A model generated the notes under the pieces. That model worked only from the letters and a program-made list of their open reading frames with translations. It was not told the origin of the DNA and did no database searches. A DNA stretch of 64,000 nt from Leptospiraceae bacterium (GTDB lineage: Bacteria > Spirochaetota > Leptospiria > Turneriellales > Turneriellaceae): assembly GCA_025055765.1 (NCBI GenBank), contig JANWWS010000004.1, positions 1-64,000 of the forward strand, given 5' to 3'. Made by a program: the position numbers and the translations under genes. Positions within the stretch are counted from its first letter, which is position 1; each line of letters starts with the position of its first letter. This document shows, piece by piece, positions 26,368 to 36,955 of the stretch.

Positions 26368-27489
26368 TTAGGCACTTTTCCATTCTTTGTTTTGACGCAG
26401 GTAAGCATCAATAAAGCCAGTAAAATCTCCGTCCATGACCTCCTGTACACGGGAGGTTTCATAACCAGTACGCAGATCCTTCACTAAATTATAGGGATGG
26501 AAAACATAAGAGCGGATTTGGTGGCCCCAAGAGATGTCTGTTTTTTCTCCTGATTTAGCCTCAATTTCTTTTCTTTTTTCTTCTTGCGCTAGCTCGTAAA
26601 GACGAGCCCTTAGCATTTTCATGGCAGTCTGTCTATTTTGAATTTGGGAACGTTCGCTTTGACAGGTCACCACTATACCCGTTGGGATATGAGTTATGCG
26701 CACAGCAGATTCTGTCTTGTTTACATGCTGCCCCCCTGCACCACTTGAACGAAAGGTATCGATCCGTAGATCTTTTTCTTGAATATCAACCTCTACATCT
26801 TCGGGTATTTCAGGACTTACATGCACAGCAGCAAAGGAAGTGTGGCGTCTTTTGTTGGCATCAAAGGGAGAAATACGCACAAGACGATGAACACCGTTTT
26901 CTGATTTTAAATATCCATAAGCATTTTCTCCTTTTACATATAAAGTAACGTTTTTAATACCAGCTTCCTCCCCACTTTGGTAATCTAAGATCTCAACGGA
27001 AAAACCCTGCCGTTCACAATAACGTAGGTAAGCGCGCAAAAGCATTTGTGCCCAATCTTGAGACTCTGTTCCTCCTGCTCCTGGATGAATATTTACAAAG
27101 CAATTGCGAAAATCATCTTCTTCTTGAAATAAACTTTCTAAATCAAGTCTTTCAAATTCCTTTTTAAGCTCTTTTAGCCTTTCAGCATATTCACTAGCCA
27201 ACTCTTGTGCGTTTTCCATAATGGCGATTTGCAGATATTCACCAAGATCTTGTACTTTTTGCTTTAAGCTTTGCCACTTCTCAAATTTTCGCTCCAAAAA
27301 TGCTAGCTTTTGTTGAAGGTCTTTCATTTGGGTTAGTTTACCCTCACCCCATAGCGCCGGATCTTCTAGTTTTTTTCTTAGCATCTCTATTTCCCCTTCT
27401 AAGGCAGGCAAATTTAGCTCGTGGTAGCGCTTATGTACCTGCTGTGCAAAAGATTCATACTCGCTTTCTAGTTCTTGAAGAGCATTCAT
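26368..27489 (-). CDS. prfB: Peptide chain release factor 2
   Basis: 373 residues. Recognises UAA/UGA and releases the finished peptide. The stop-codon motif SPF is in [16 protein letters not shown] near 206, and the catalytic GGQ in [14 protein letters not shown] near 250; the N-terminal helical domain contains LEDPALWGE, the usual RF2 block. In many bacteria prfB needs a +1 programmed frameshift near codon 26. Here the frame is open throughout, so it is expressed without recoding. ATG start; next gene upstream is separate. Confidence 0.96.
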   Translation of the reverse strand: MNALQELESEYESFAQQVHKRYHELNLPALEGEIEMLRKKLEDPALWGEGKLTQMKDLQQKLAFLERKFEKWQSLKQKVQDLGEYLQIAIMENAQELASEYAERLKELKKEFERLDLESLFQEEDDFRNCFVNIHPGAGGTESQDWAQMLLRAYLRYCERQGFSVEILDYQSGEEAGIKNVTLYVKGENAYGYLKSENGVHRLVRISPFDANKRRHTSFAAVHVSPEIPEDVEVDIQEKDLRIDTFRSSGAGGQHVNKTESAVRITHIPTGIVVTCQSERSQIQNRQTAMKMLRARLYELAQEEKRKEIEAKSGEKTDISWGHQIRSYVFHPYNLVKDLRTGYETSRVQEVMDGDFTGFIDAYLRQNKEWKSA

Positions 27490-27550
27490 AAGTTTTTTTG
27501 TGTTAGGCTTGCAGCCTGTAAATGAAAAAGAAATTTTGCTTACACAGCAA

Positions 27551-29785
27551 TTATTTTTTCTTTAATAGGTAGGGTGCTACAACCGTAAGGTTTTCATAGA
27601 GATTAATTAAATTGGCACTTAGCTCAACTAGCTCGTCCACAATCACGAGGTAAGGAACGGTTGTCTTAAGTTTACTCTTTTCTGTTTTCAAGCGACTTAT
27701 CTGGCTTTTGTGGATTTTCGTACGCAAATGTGTTAGCTCATTCCATTTTTTGCGAATGAGAGCTTTTTTTAGGGATTTTTTCATTATCCCTTCCTTAATC
27801 TTTTTTATGAGATCTGAAGCTAAGTCATAGATGTCAAATAAATCCGCGGCTTCCTCTTTGCTAAGGGGGGTTTGATATAAGCTAACATGGTCGACAACCT
27901 GATCACATATCCTCCCAGTTGTATCTACTACCTTTTTGGCAAAATTAAGCGAACTCGTATACGAATAAAAGATGAGCATTTCTCTATCTTCAAAGTGATG
28001 GCGTGCTACCTGTACAATTTGGGCAACCGATATTCGATGAAAACCAGCTAGTTTTGAAAGCCCTTTACGCACTTTTCCTAATTTTTCCAGTTTGGCTTTT
28101 GCCAAATTGTTACAGATAATTTTTAAAAGATCTGCTGCCTTATCGAGAGTATCTGCAATGGCAACTATGCTTTTTTCTATGGCCTTACGTGGATTTTCTT
28201 GCACATAAGCTAGCTCTTGTAATTTTGCATCATAATCTTTTTGCCTTTTACGGTGAAGTTGCCCTAAAAGGTAAATTATAGCCATGGTACTTGGCACAAG
28301 CACAAGCATGGAATAAAAGCCAGCAAAATAAATAATGGTTATTACAATTCCTGCACTGAGGAAGGCAAATACCGCTGTCATGAACCAACCCCCAATAACG
28401 GTAAGTACCCCACTTACCCTAAAAACAGCGTTATCTCTTCCCCAGGCGCGATCAGCTAGAGATGTGCCCATAGCTACCATAAAGGTAACAAAGGTGGTAG
28501 ATAGCGGAAGTTTGTTTAAAGTACCAATAATAATGAGGGAACTTGCCGTCACAATATTTACAGATGCTCGTAGCAAATCAAAGGCATAGCCTTCCCGCAC
28601 AAGCATAGTGTTCTTTCCCCCTGCTGGACGATACCGCAAACGTATGGCATTCTTAATAAATCCCGGTATTATTCTAAAGATGCTATCCCATATAGCAAGA
28701 GAGATTTGCACAAGACCCCGAGCTACATTGTTGGCACTAAAGCTCTCAACAGTTTCACCTTGACTTGCTAAATTAATCTCTGTTTGGGTAACCGTTTGCG
28801 CTTTTCGAGAAAACCACAAAGTCACACTCATAATAGCCGCGGCTATGTAGAGAATGTAAGATGGAGTATGCACCACGCCAGCAAGAGCTACACCGGGAAG
28901 TGATGCATTTCCATTTTGTTCTATGATATGGGCATAGGCGGCATGACTTGCTAACGGAACGCCAATAAAATTCACTAGGTCATTACCCGCAAAAGCAAGG
29001 GCAAGAGAGCCTGTACCTAGAAGTATCACAACGCGAAAGATATTACCTCTTAGAAATGAAATATAGCCCTGGCTTAAAAGGGAAAAGAGAACAAAAGTGA
29101 TAATACAAAAAAGAAGAAGGTGTTCTTCCAAAAACCCAGCTACCCCACTTGGAACCATGTTGCTGCCTTTTAAGGCACTTAAGACCACAAACAATAACAT
29201 GATGGTAAGGGCTAGACCACCAAAGATACCCCCAAGATAGCGGTGGGTTTCCTTGAGATTAAAGGTAAACAAGAGGCGAAAGATGAATTGGACAAAGAGC
29301 CCACTAAAAAAGGCCACCACGACCGACAAGACAATCCCCCCTATAATTCGTAGCGCTCCTGCGGCATTGATAACTTCCCAAACTTTTCCCATTTCGCCAT
29401 ATTTCACCAAGGCTAAGACGACAGCTGAGCCTAAGATTTCAAACACTAACGACACGGTGGTGGAGGTTGGCAGACCAAAGGTATTGTACAGATCGAGCAA
29501 AATGACATCGGTTAACATGACCGCGAGGAAAAGCTGCATCAGTTCTTGAAGACTAAAACTTTGCGGATGAAATAGCCCTTTGCGTGCGATTTCCATCATG
29601 CCACTTGAGGTAAGTGCCCCAAGGATTATGCCAATAGTAGCTACCCCCATAATTATCTTGCGGGAGGCCACACGGGAGCCCATCGCAGAGTTTGTGAAAT
29701 TGACAGCATCGTTTGACACCCCTACGATAAGGTCTAGAGCTCCCAAGAAGAACATCACAACGAGAACTCCCAAAAAGATATCCAT
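27551..29785 (-). CDS. Inorganic phosphate transporter, Pit family, with PhoU-like tail
   Basis: 744 residues from the ATG at 29785, preceded by GGGGAG; a longer start at 29827 is weaker. Twelve or so membrane helices in two repeats, each with the Pit signature: [20 protein letters not shown] early and [20 protein letters not shown] later. The last ~220 residues (from about 530) are a cytoplasmic helical domain rich in Lys/Glu, reminiscent of the PhoU/DUF47 partner of Pit proteins. Long Pit forms with such a tail occur in Bacteroidota and spirochaetes. It should import metal-phosphate by H+ symport. It has no pho-box that I can recognise. It stands alone, 90 bases downstream of nfeD on the same strand. 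Confidence 0.88.
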   Translation of the reverse strand: MDIFLGVLVVMFFLGALDLIVGVSNDAVNFTNSAMGSRVASRKIIMGVATIGIILGALTSSGMMEIARKGLFHPQSFSLQELMQLFLAVMLTDVILLDLYNTFGLPTSTTVSLVFEILGSAVVLALVKYGEMGKVWEVINAAGALRIIGGIVLSVVVAFFSGLFVQFIFRLLFTFNLKETHRYLGGIFGGLALTIMLLFVVLSALKGSNMVPSGVAGFLEEHLLLFCIITFVLFSLLSQGYISFLRGNIFRVVILLGTGSLALAFAGNDLVNFIGVPLASHAAYAHIIEQNGNASLPGVALAGVVHTPSYILYIAAAIMSVTLWFSRKAQTVTQTEINLASQGETVESFSANNVARGLVQISLAIWDSIFRIIPGFIKNAIRLRYRPAGGKNTMLVREGYAFDLLRASVNIVTASSLIIIGTLNKLPLSTTFVTFMVAMGTSLADRAWGRDNAVFRVSGVLTVIGGWFMTAVFAFLSAGIVITIIYFAGFYSMLVLVPSTMAIIYLLGQLHRKRQKDYDAKLQELAYVQENPRKAIEKSIVAIADTLDKAADLLKIICNNLAKAKLEKLGKVRKGLSKLAGFHRISVAQIVQVARHHFEDREMLIFYSYTSSLNFAKKVVDTTGRICDQVVDHVSLYQTPLSKEEAADLFDIYDLASDLIKKIKEGIMKKSLKKALIRKKWNELTHLRTKIHKSQISRLKTEKSKLKTTVPYLVIVDELVELSANLINLYENLTVVAPYLLKKK

Positions 29786-29875
29786 TGGCTCATCTCCCCG
29801 GCGGACAGCTTTCAAGGGGCTTGACAAGGGTAAAGCTTATTTCGTTACTTTGCGAAATGTGCTATTAAGTCCTGT

Positions 29876-31249
29876 CTAGGAGCTCTTATGGGAAGTTCTC
29901 GTTTTGGGCGAACCTAAGGCGCTCACCACTAAAGAGTGATGCTCCACAGCTTCGACCTTGATACCTGTATTGCTTTCTAAGAACTCACCTTTTGTTAAAG
30001 CATCATAGCGCTCCCCCCCAATTTCAACTATGCCAGCGGGCCTCAGGGGAGTCACGCTGCGGCCTGTCGCCCCAATGAGAGACTCCAGTTTTTGTTCTGT
30101 CTCCGTTTTTTCATTCGTTAAAACCTCACTTAAGAATAGACCGGTCCGACTTGGAGCACCAATTCGCACTATTTTCGGCATAAGGTAAAAAAAGAGAGCA
30201 GTGCCTCCCACAAGCAGAAGCATAGCAATGGTCAAAACCCAAAGACCATCAGAAATATTCTCGATACCATAAGACCAGAGGATGGAGGACACAATGAGAG
30301 CAAGGCCTGCTATACCGGCAAAACCAAAACCGGGTATAACAAAAATCTCAAGCAGTAGTAATAAAAGACCTAAGGCAAAAAGTGCGGGTGCCCCCCAGCC
30401 TGAAACTCCCAAGGCAATTCTCGAAATAAAATAAATGGCAAGAAACAGGAGTCCCAGGGTTCCAGGGATGCCCCACCCTGGGGTGCGTATCTCTATGACA
30501 AGACCCAAAAAACCAAGCCCAAGTAAAATCCCCGCTACGACAGGATGCAAAAGAAAGGCTAGGATTTTTTCCCGAAAGGTAAAGGGAACTTCTTCAAAGA
30601 CAACTGGTCGATTTTTCCATAAAGGTATTTCTTCACGCCGATGGGCGATGCCATCTATCATATTTAGGCGAAGTGCTTCGCTTGCACTTAATGTTAACAA
30701 CACTCCACGCTTTTTAGAAAGACCATGCTCTTTTTCTGTTAACACGATATTTTCATCCACAAAGGCCTCAGCTATGGCTGAATTTCGCCCACGAGCCTGG
30801 GCGGTGGCTCGCCAGTTGGCCCTTGCCGCAGAGACCACCTTCTCTGGAGCCTTTTGCATTCCCTCTTGGCCAACGAAAACAGGCTGAGCCGCTCCCATAA
30901 CACCTTGTGGCGCCATGTAGGTTTTTTCGCAAGATAAGGCCACGAGAGATCCCGCCGATAAAGCATGCGAGTTTACAAAACAGACAGTGGGGACTTTGCT
31001 TTGCAAAATCACATCCTTAATGTGAAAAGTTGCACTGAGTTCTCCTCCTGGTGTGTTAATCTCAATTAAGACATAGTCCCATTTCTCTTCTTGAGCTCGT
31101 TTCAGATTGCGCTCGACAAAAGCTGCGTACACCGCATCTTCCATTTCATCCATCCGATGAGGTGGTAAATGCATCACCCTTATCGCAAAGAGAGACTCCG
31201 CAGAAATTTGCCAAAAAAGGGCAATCTTCCAAAAGGAACGCAGTTGCAT
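29876..31249 (-). CDS. NfeD-family membrane-bound serine protease (long ClpP-class form)
   Basis: 457 residues. Signal/anchor at 1-20, then a ClpP-class protease domain (about 25-215): EINTPGGELSATFHIKDVI, VNSHALSAGSLVAL (nucleophile Ser) and MAPQGVMGAAQPVF, with a basic residue in the EKVVSAARANW helix as candidate Lys. Then four or five membrane helices (about 235-365) and a C-terminal OB-fold NfeD domain (about 385-450: LIGATGRSVTPLRPAGIVEI, ERYDALTKGE). NfeD proteins usually work with a stomatin/SPFH partner, which is not in this window. The role is quality control at membranes. A separate, minus-strand neighbour of Pit. Confidence 0.9.
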   Translation of the reverse strand: MQLRSFWKIALFWQISAESLFAIRVMHLPPHRMDEMEDAVYAAFVERNLKRAQEEKWDYVLIEINTPGGELSATFHIKDVILQSKVPTVCFVNSHALSAGSLVALSCEKTYMAPQGVMGAAQPVFVGQEGMQKAPEKVVSAARANWRATAQARGRNSAIAEAFVDENIVLTEKEHGLSKKRGVLLTLSASEALRLNMIDGIAHRREEIPLWKNRPVVFEEVPFTFREKILAFLLHPVVAGILLGLGFLGLVIEIRTPGWGIPGTLGLLFLAIYFISRIALGVSGWGAPALFALGLLLLLLEIFVIPGFGFAGIAGLALIVSSILWSYGIENISDGLWVLTIAMLLLVGGTALFFYLMPKIVRIGAPSRTGLFLSEVLTNEKTETEQKLESLIGATGRSVTPLRPAGIVEIGGERYDALTKGEFLESNTGIKVEAVEHHSLVVSALGSPKTRTSHKSS

Positions 31250-31324
31250 GGTCTAGACCACAAGGCGATGAAATATCCACAAAGTTGTAAAGGAAATTTT
31301 CATATGCCAACTAAAATACTTCCT

Positions 31325-31750
31325 TTAGCGCGACACAACTTGGGATACTTTTTGTACCGTGCAAAATTTATTGGAAAAGGAGCAAATATAAAACCTTCCT
31401 TCTAGAGCATAGCTTTTATTCGGCTCTACGGAAAAACCAACAGGATTAAGCCTAGAAAAATAATTGGTATCTTCTTTAGCTATCTCGCCAGTAAAATTTC
31501 GCCATTGGGCCTTTCTTTCACCAAGAAAAGATTTGGGGACTGGCCCAGCGGGGGAAAGGCCCCCTCCCTTTACCTCGTAAAGTTCTAAAACATTCTTTGC
31601 ATTTACCTGGACACCATAGCCTTGTTTAACAAAAAACTCAACGGAAATTTGCCTCCCTTTTTGCACGGCTTTTATTTCAACTGCCTTTACCCCAAAATCA
31701 TGGGCCCACAGGGGGAAGCTCAATGTAAATAAACTTAGTAGAATCCTCAT
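31325..31750 (-). CDS. Hypothetical periplasmic protein
   Basis: 141 residues with a signal peptide (cut after LWA, before HDFGV). The mature part is a short beta-rich domain: IEFFVKQGYGVQVNAKNVLE and a pair of Cys near the end (FYICSFSNKFCTVQK), possibly a disulfide. In form it resembles small periplasmic domains such as those in DsbD N-termini; no exact family could be assigned. The start is four bases after the stop of dus, so it belongs to the acylase-dus operon. It overlaps nothing. Confidence 0.6.
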   Translation of the reverse strand: MRILLSLFTLSFPLWAHDFGVKAVEIKAVQKGRQISVEFFVKQGYGVQVNAKNVLELYEVKGGGLSPAGPVPKSFLGERKAQWRNFTGEIAKEDTNYFSRLNPVGFSVEPNKSYALEGRFYICSFSNKFCTVQKVSQVVSR

Positions 31751-31754
31751 GTGT

Positions 31755-32723
31755 TTAACTTACGCACAAAAACGGATTTTGGCTTCTCGATTGGCAAACA
31801 TGAAGAAGATAAAGATAGTTTTCCCACCTCGCCAGGTCCGTTGAAGTCATGAGTTTTTCCCCTTCCTGTTGTTCCTCTTCATTGAGATCTAGATGCTCTC
31901 GGTATCTAGCCCAATGTTTTCGAAATAATATAGTTGCCGACTCTCCGTAAAAATTTTTCATGAGGCAAAAATGCTCCCAAGCAATACGTCTTTTCTCATT
32001 AAGATTTGGCTCATAGCTGCGAAAGATCCACGGCCGACCAATTGCTGAGCGACCTATATACACGCCATAGACACCATATGTGCGGATTTTTTCTTGCGCG
32101 TCTTCGAAAGAAACCACATCTCCGTTACCAAATACAGGTATTTTTAGACATGCCGCCAGCTCCCCAATGGCCTCCCAATCTGCTTGCCCTCGATATTGCA
32201 TATCCCTTGTGCGACCATGTACGGCCACCATCCAGGCTCCCTCTTCCTGTAAAATGCGACCAATCTCGAGATAGTTGCGCATAGTGGCATCCCACCCCAA
32301 GCGAATTTTCGCGGAAATAGGGATTTGGCATTCTTTGACCAAAGAGGAAATAATCTCTCTTACCTTCCTTGGCTCTCGTAATAGCCCCGCACCTGCACCT
32401 CGCAAAGCCACCTGCCGTGTAGAACAACCCATGTTGACATCAAGCCCATCTGGCCCCAGAGCTAATATTTTCTTAGCTGCTCTAAGTATAATGGCGGGAT
32501 CTTCTCCAAATATTTGAAAAATAATGGGCCGCTCTGCCTCCTCATAGCGCAAAAGCGAAAAAGCCTTAAGCGATCCTCGAAAAAGCTGTGAGGTAGACAC
32601 GAATTCGGTAACGCTAAGAGCAGATCCTTGTTTTCGACAAAGCAGCCGGAAGGGGGAGTCGGAAAAGCCGGCCATGGGAGAGAGCACAACCGAACCACGT
32701 GCAATGGATAGACTCTGTGTCAT
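31755..32723 (-). CDS. dus: tRNA-dihydrouridine synthase
   Basis: 322 residues, TIM barrel with FMN. Family landmarks: VVLSPMAGFSDSPFRLLCRK at the start, IIFQIFGEDPAI, then DGLDVNMGCSTRQVALRGAG with the catalytic Cys (usual motif NxGCP; Pro is replaced by Ser), PISAKIRLGWD, VAVHGRTRDMQYRGQADWEA and YIGRSAIGRPWIF. It reduces uridines in the tRNA D-loop. The ATG overlaps the TGA of the upstream acylase by four bases. Subtype (DusB-like) is likely but the GCS variant is unusual. Confidence 0.93.
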   Translation of the reverse strand: MTQSLSIARGSVVLSPMAGFSDSPFRLLCRKQGSALSVTEFVSTSQLFRGSLKAFSLLRYEEAERPIIFQIFGEDPAIILRAAKKILALGPDGLDVNMGCSTRQVALRGAGAGLLREPRKVREIISSLVKECQIPISAKIRLGWDATMRNYLEIGRILQEEGAWMVAVHGRTRDMQYRGQADWEAIGELAACLKIPVFGNGDVVSFEDAQEKIRTYGVYGVYIGRSAIGRPWIFRSYEPNLNEKRRIAWEHFCLMKNFYGESATILFRKHWARYREHLDLNEEEQQEGEKLMTSTDLARWENYLYLLHVCQSRSQNPFLCVS

Positions 32724-35344
32724 AAGGCAGGGACAAACATTAAAAGATGCGTATATTGCTTATCTTTGTTTGAGCGTTTCATAGGGAGACTATGGCTTTT
32801 CCCTTGTAAGAAATAAGGGATCATATCATCATAATGAGGGGAAAACGGATTTCCTGAAATTCCTGTTGAAATAACAAGCTCAACCGGCTCATCTTGAGAA
32901 AAATCGACTACGAGTCGCATAGCAGGGATCATCCACACAGAAAAGTCGCCCTCCCAGGAAAATGAGGCGAGGTTTAAGGTATGTTTATCGCCACCAGCAG
33001 CATAGGGGCCTCGAGAGAGGAGATATGATAAAAATTTCACACGCCGCGCTATATCATGCTGCCAGTAATAATGGTGGATTTTCCCCCACTGCCAATTTTG
33101 CTGAAGCATGCCCAGTTGCTCTTTGAGATATAAAACACTCTGGGATAGACTTTTGGCAATAATGTACTCCCTTGTTTCTTTATATGGCGTGCGGATATCA
33201 TCCCAAAAAGGACTTTCGGGACGCAAAAACAGGTGATCTTCCACGGCATCGTAGCTACGTCTATTTATTTGCTCAAAGGACTTCCACTCTTCCCCTTCTC
33301 CCAACTCATCTAAAAAAATATTTTTCGCCAGCATGTGCCAAAAAGTGCCATAAAATGCCGCCGAAGCCGAAGATGCTTTCAATTCCCCCTCGAAATCCTG
33401 CATAATAAGAAGCGCCTCTCTAAGGTGCTGCTTTTGTGCGAAAGCAAGATTTTGAGCCAGTAATTCATCCCTTTTTCTTAGCAAGAGCTCACGAACCCGC
33501 CGAGCTATTACGGATTGAACATCTTGCTGCATAGTATGCATGTCTTTGCGAGTAAATTTCTTGTTCTCAGACAAAATCTCCATGGCACGCCAAAATCGCC
33601 CTGGAGAATACCAAGAAGAAGAAAGATGGATATCTCGCCGTCTCGTCGTCTTGTTGTTTGCCGTAACGAGAAAACCCTCCTTGGGGTTAATTTGGTAAGG
33701 ATTTGTCGCAAAGGAGTGATAACCTTTCCACGCATAGTCCCTGTCCCAACCAGGCACAGGAAAAAGCCCTCGATGCTTTTCTCGTTTAGGATAGCGCCCT
33801 GTTACTTGCCAGGCAATGTTTTTTCCATCTGACATGACTATGTTTAAATAAATACCATCAATATAAGCAAGGGCCTGGCGGGCCTCGCTAACTGATTTTG
33901 CCTTATTAAGTAAATAAAAACCTATGGGAGAGCGGTCACCATCAGCCAAACTTTGCCTTAAGGAGAGACCATAGGCAATATCAACTACCCGAGGTTGAAG
34001 TGGAATAAGGGGTTTTTGCCGAGCCGCTTCGTGTATGAGAGGACCCCTTTTCGTGAAATAAAGCTTTCTTTCAAAGCTATCCCCACCTTTGACACGGAAG
34101 ATTTCTTTTCTTTCAAGAGCCTTAAGCCATTTTCCGTCATCGAGGTAATAGAGATCCTCACCCTCCTTCTTAATTTTTTCAATGTATACATCTTGACTGT
34201 CTGCCATGACCATGGTAGCTCCCCATGCTATATGACCATTATACCCCAATGCTACCATAGGCACACCCGGCAGAGCAACCCCAGAAGCTTTATAGTTTTC
34301 GCTTTCTAAATTGAGCATATACCATGCCGACGGCAAAGTAATCTGTAAATGGGTATCATTAGCCAATAATGGCATGCCCGTCTTTGTTTTCTCACCGCTT
34401 ATTACCCAATTGTTTGAGGCAGCTAGCACCACTGGATTAAATATTTCTAAGTGATTTGCGAGATAAGCGAGGTTCTCCTTATGTAAGAGACTTGCAAGCG
34501 ACAAATCTTTAAGATGCCTTAATTCGCCAAAAGGCAGGTCTTCATCAGGGTTAATCGGAAAAAGCCATGCTGCCTTTTGTGGACCCAATCTTTTCGCTAA
34601 GGTTAAAAAGCCCAACTCCTCTATGTGGTTTGTGGAGAGACTAAAAGTAAAAAGACAATATAAGACAATGGGATCAAGGGGGCTCCATCTCTCCGGTGTA
34701 TAAGAAGCCAAATAAAACTCCATAGGCAGGATAGCCGTTTGAGAAAGGTATTCGTTAACCCCACCAGCAAAGGCTAAGAGATTTTCTTTGTAAAAATTAG
34801 GCAAAGATTCATAGATACGTTCGGCATAGCGCTTGGCACCTACAAGACGCATGTGGTAGTCAAGCTCAAGGACTTTTTCCCCCATAAGCTCGGCCAATCT
34901 ACCCTCAGCTAAAAGCTTTAGAGAATACATCTGCCAAAGTCTATCTTCGGCCATCGCATAGCCAATGCCAAAATAAAGGTCTCGTTCCCTCATAGCGCGG
35001 ATGTATGGAACCCCTAAACTATCCCGCCGAATCTGCACTTCGGAAACAACGCCTCTTGTGTAAACCTTACCTCTGTGGTGTGAGGCAGCCTCAATAAGAA
35101 CATTTCTTATAAGAAAAACAATAAAAGCAACAAACACAAGGGCTATGGCAAATAACCAGATTTTTCTAGAGAATTTTCTTTTTTGTGAAATTGGCTTTGA
35201 AGTTATGTCTTCTCTTGTTTCTAAAAGAGCAGTAAGCTCCTCTTCACTTACAGGTAAAGCTTGCCTGTCGCTCTTTTTTGGGGGAGCTGATTTGCGAGAA
35301 GGTTTTCTTGTTGCTTTGGATTTTCCTTTCTTTTGACGAGCCAT
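32720..35344 (-). CDS. Penicillin-acylase-family Ntn hydrolase, membrane-anchored
   Basis: 874 residues. A Lys/Arg/Ser-rich cytoplasmic tail (1-58) and one membrane helix (about 60-81) anchor it; the rest is periplasmic. The alpha chain carries RRDSLGVPYIRAMRERDLYF and GYAMAEDRLWQMYSLKLLAE, and the beta chain would begin at the Ser of LAASNNWVISGEKTKTG after autocleavage. Later come LLANDTHLQITLPSAWY and ALPGVPMVALGYNGHIAWGAT, all standard. Members hydrolyse N-acyl compounds such as acyl-homoserine lactones, beta-lactams or aculeacin; the physiological substrate is unknown. The stop overlaps the dus start, forming an operon. Confidence 0.93.
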   Translation of the reverse strand: MARQKKGKSKATRKPSRKSAPPKKSDRQALPVSEEELTALLETREDITSKPISQKRKFSRKIWLFAIALVFVAFIVFLIRNVLIEAASHHRGKVYTRGVVSEVQIRRDSLGVPYIRAMRERDLYFGIGYAMAEDRLWQMYSLKLLAEGRLAELMGEKVLELDYHMRLVGAKRYAERIYESLPNFYKENLLAFAGGVNEYLSQTAILPMEFYLASYTPERWSPLDPIVLYCLFTFSLSTNHIEELGFLTLAKRLGPQKAAWLFPINPDEDLPFGELRHLKDLSLASLLHKENLAYLANHLEIFNPVVLAASNNWVISGEKTKTGMPLLANDTHLQITLPSAWYMLNLESENYKASGVALPGVPMVALGYNGHIAWGATMVMADSQDVYIEKIKKEGEDLYYLDDGKWLKALERKEIFRVKGGDSFERKLYFTKRGPLIHEAARQKPLIPLQPRVVDIAYGLSLRQSLADGDRSPIGFYLLNKAKSVSEARQALAYIDGIYLNIVMSDGKNIAWQVTGRYPKREKHRGLFPVPGWDRDYAWKGYHSFATNPYQINPKEGFLVTANNKTTRRRDIHLSSSWYSPGRFWRAMEILSENKKFTRKDMHTMQQDVQSVIARRVRELLLRKRDELLAQNLAFAQKQHLREALLIMQDFEGELKASSASAAFYGTFWHMLAKNIFLDELGEGEEWKSFEQINRRSYDAVEDHLFLRPESPFWDDIRTPYKETREYIIAKSLSQSVLYLKEQLGMLQQNWQWGKIHHYYWQHDIARRVKFLSYLLSRGPYAAGGDKHTLNLASFSWEGDFSVWMIPAMRLVVDFSQDEPVELVISTGISGNPFSPHYDDMIPYFLQGKSHSLPMKRSNKDKQYTHLLMFVPAL

Positions 35345-35536
35345 AAATACCTAAGTAGTTTAATTCGACACCTTTGTAAACAAAAAGACAAAATATATTG
35401 TCTTGCTAATTCACGCTTACCAAAATCAAAAAGGGATCTCAAAACTCTTGTTACCAAAATATACAGTGCCTCTTATTTATGGGTTGAAATAATTTGGGTT
35501 TTTGAAAATTTTTGACTTGCAAAAAAGAAGCTGAGC

Positions 35537-36937
35537 TTGGCCCAGCTAAAGGTTATGTCAGAGACAGCAAAAAACCTACAAGATAGCCATGGCGCTAATA
35601 AGAAAACCGAAACTTTGCCTGATGCCGTCTTGTGGCATATGGTGTATGAAAAACTACAAGAACACGTTCCCCAACAATTTTTCTTTGCCTTTTTTGAACA
35701 TCTTAAGGTAGAAAACTACGACGGCAAGACCTTACGCTTAAGTGGGCAAAACCCGCAAATCGTAGAACATATTAAGAAAAGATATCTCAAACTCTTAACT
35801 GACCTAGCCTCTCAAGCTGCAGAGCAACCAGTAGAGGTAGAGCTTACCTCCTCAGGAAAACCGCAAAGGCCTCCATCTCTCGTAAACCAGGAGCGCAACT
35901 ATCCGCAAACTATCCACCTTAATCCAAACTACACTTTCGAGCGCTTTATTAAAGGACCCTCTAACGAGCATGCCTACTCCGCGGCCAAAGGAGTAGCGGA
36001 AAGGCCCGGTGAATTCCACAATCCACTTTATATATATGGAGGTGTTGGGCTTGGCAAAACCCACCTCATGATGGCTATTGGCAATGAAATTAACAAGACC
36101 AAGCCTTGGCTTAAAGTGCAGTATACTCCTGCGGAGAGTTTTCAAAGTGATCTAGTAGAAGCAGTGAGAAATGGTCTCCACGCTCACTTTAAAGCACGGT
36201 ACCGAAATGTGGATGTCTTTTTATTTGATGATATTCAGTTTATTGGACAAAGAGCCGAATATACACAAGAAGAAATATACCACACCTTTAATTATCTTTT
36301 TCAAAACAAAAAGCAAATTGTCATATCCTCAGACAGACCGCCTCAGCAATTATCGAAACTACATGATCGCCTACAAAGCCGCTTTCATTCAGGTCTTGTT
36401 ATCGATATAAAACCACCTAATTTAGAAACCAGGTTAGCTATTTTACAAGCACGGAGCGAAGAAATGAAACTAAAAATAAGCTTCGATGTACTTCGCTATC
36501 TTGCTAGCCGTTTTACAGGGCAGGTAAGAACTTTAGAGGCTGCTTTGGTTAAACTACAATTTTACTCGGAACATGAAAAACGACCTATTGATTTGCAAAT
36601 GGCGAAACTTGCTTTGCGTGATCTTCCACAAGAGGATTCTGGACCGCAGGTCACTATTGACGAAATTCTACGAGTAGTGGCACGTACCTTTCAAGTAAAT
36701 GAAGAGGATATTAAAGGCGCAAGCCGTGTAGAAAATGTAGCTCTGGCAAGACATGTATGCATGTACCTTGCTCGTCAAATCCTGCCATCATTGTCACTGG
36801 CTCAGATAGCCCAGGCCTTTGGCCGCTCCGACCATACAACGGTTCTCCATGCGGAAAAAAAAGTCAAGGAGCTAGCCGATCGCGATGATGCCTTTCGAGT
36901 TCAACTGCAGGAGCTACGAGCAGAGTTGCAATTTTAA
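35537..36937 (+). CDS. dnaA: Chromosomal replication initiator DnaA
   Basis: 466 residues from TTG at 35537 (a GAAG sequence lies six bases upstream); the ATG at 35555 is an alternative but its AAAGG is only two bases away. N-terminal domain I (VLWHMVYEKLQEHVPQQFFF), linker, then the AAA+ domain: LNPNYTFERFIKGPSNEHAY, Walker A GGVGLGKTHL (near 169), Walker B VFLFDDIQFI (near 226), and the C-terminal helix-turn-helix with SLAQIAQAFGRSDHTTVLHA. It binds ATP and melts oriC. dnaN and recF are not next to it: the following gene is a VKOR-DsbA fusion. The 192 bases upstream are AT-rich but I see no clear DnaA boxes. Confidence 0.96.
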   Translation: MAQLKVMSETAKNLQDSHGANKKTETLPDAVLWHMVYEKLQEHVPQQFFFAFFEHLKVENYDGKTLRLSGQNPQIVEHIKKRYLKLLTDLASQAAEQPVEVELTSSGKPQRPPSLVNQERNYPQTIHLNPNYTFERFIKGPSNEHAYSAAKGVAERPGEFHNPLYIYGGVGLGKTHLMMAIGNEINKTKPWLKVQYTPAESFQSDLVEAVRNGLHAHFKARYRNVDVFLFDDIQFIGQRAEYTQEEIYHTFNYLFQNKKQIVISSDRPPQQLSKLHDRLQSRFHSGLVIDIKPPNLETRLAILQARSEEMKLKISFDVLRYLASRFTGQVRTLEAALVKLQFYSEHEKRPIDLQMAKLALRDLPQEDSGPQVTIDEILRVVARTFQVNEEDIKGASRVENVALARHVCMYLARQILPSLSLAQIAQAFGRSDHTTVLHAEKKVKELADRDDAFRVQLQELRAELQF

Positions 36938-36955
36938 ATAAGATATTTTTGGCTT

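Noticed and set aside
26368-27489. Programmed +1 frameshift in prfB
   Set aside because: The frame is open from the ATG and no in-frame UGA or CUU-UGA slippery site is present near codon 26.
35345-35536. oriC upstream of dnaA
   Set aside because: AT-rich, but I could not find TTATCCACA-like boxes in an ordered set; no support beyond proximity.
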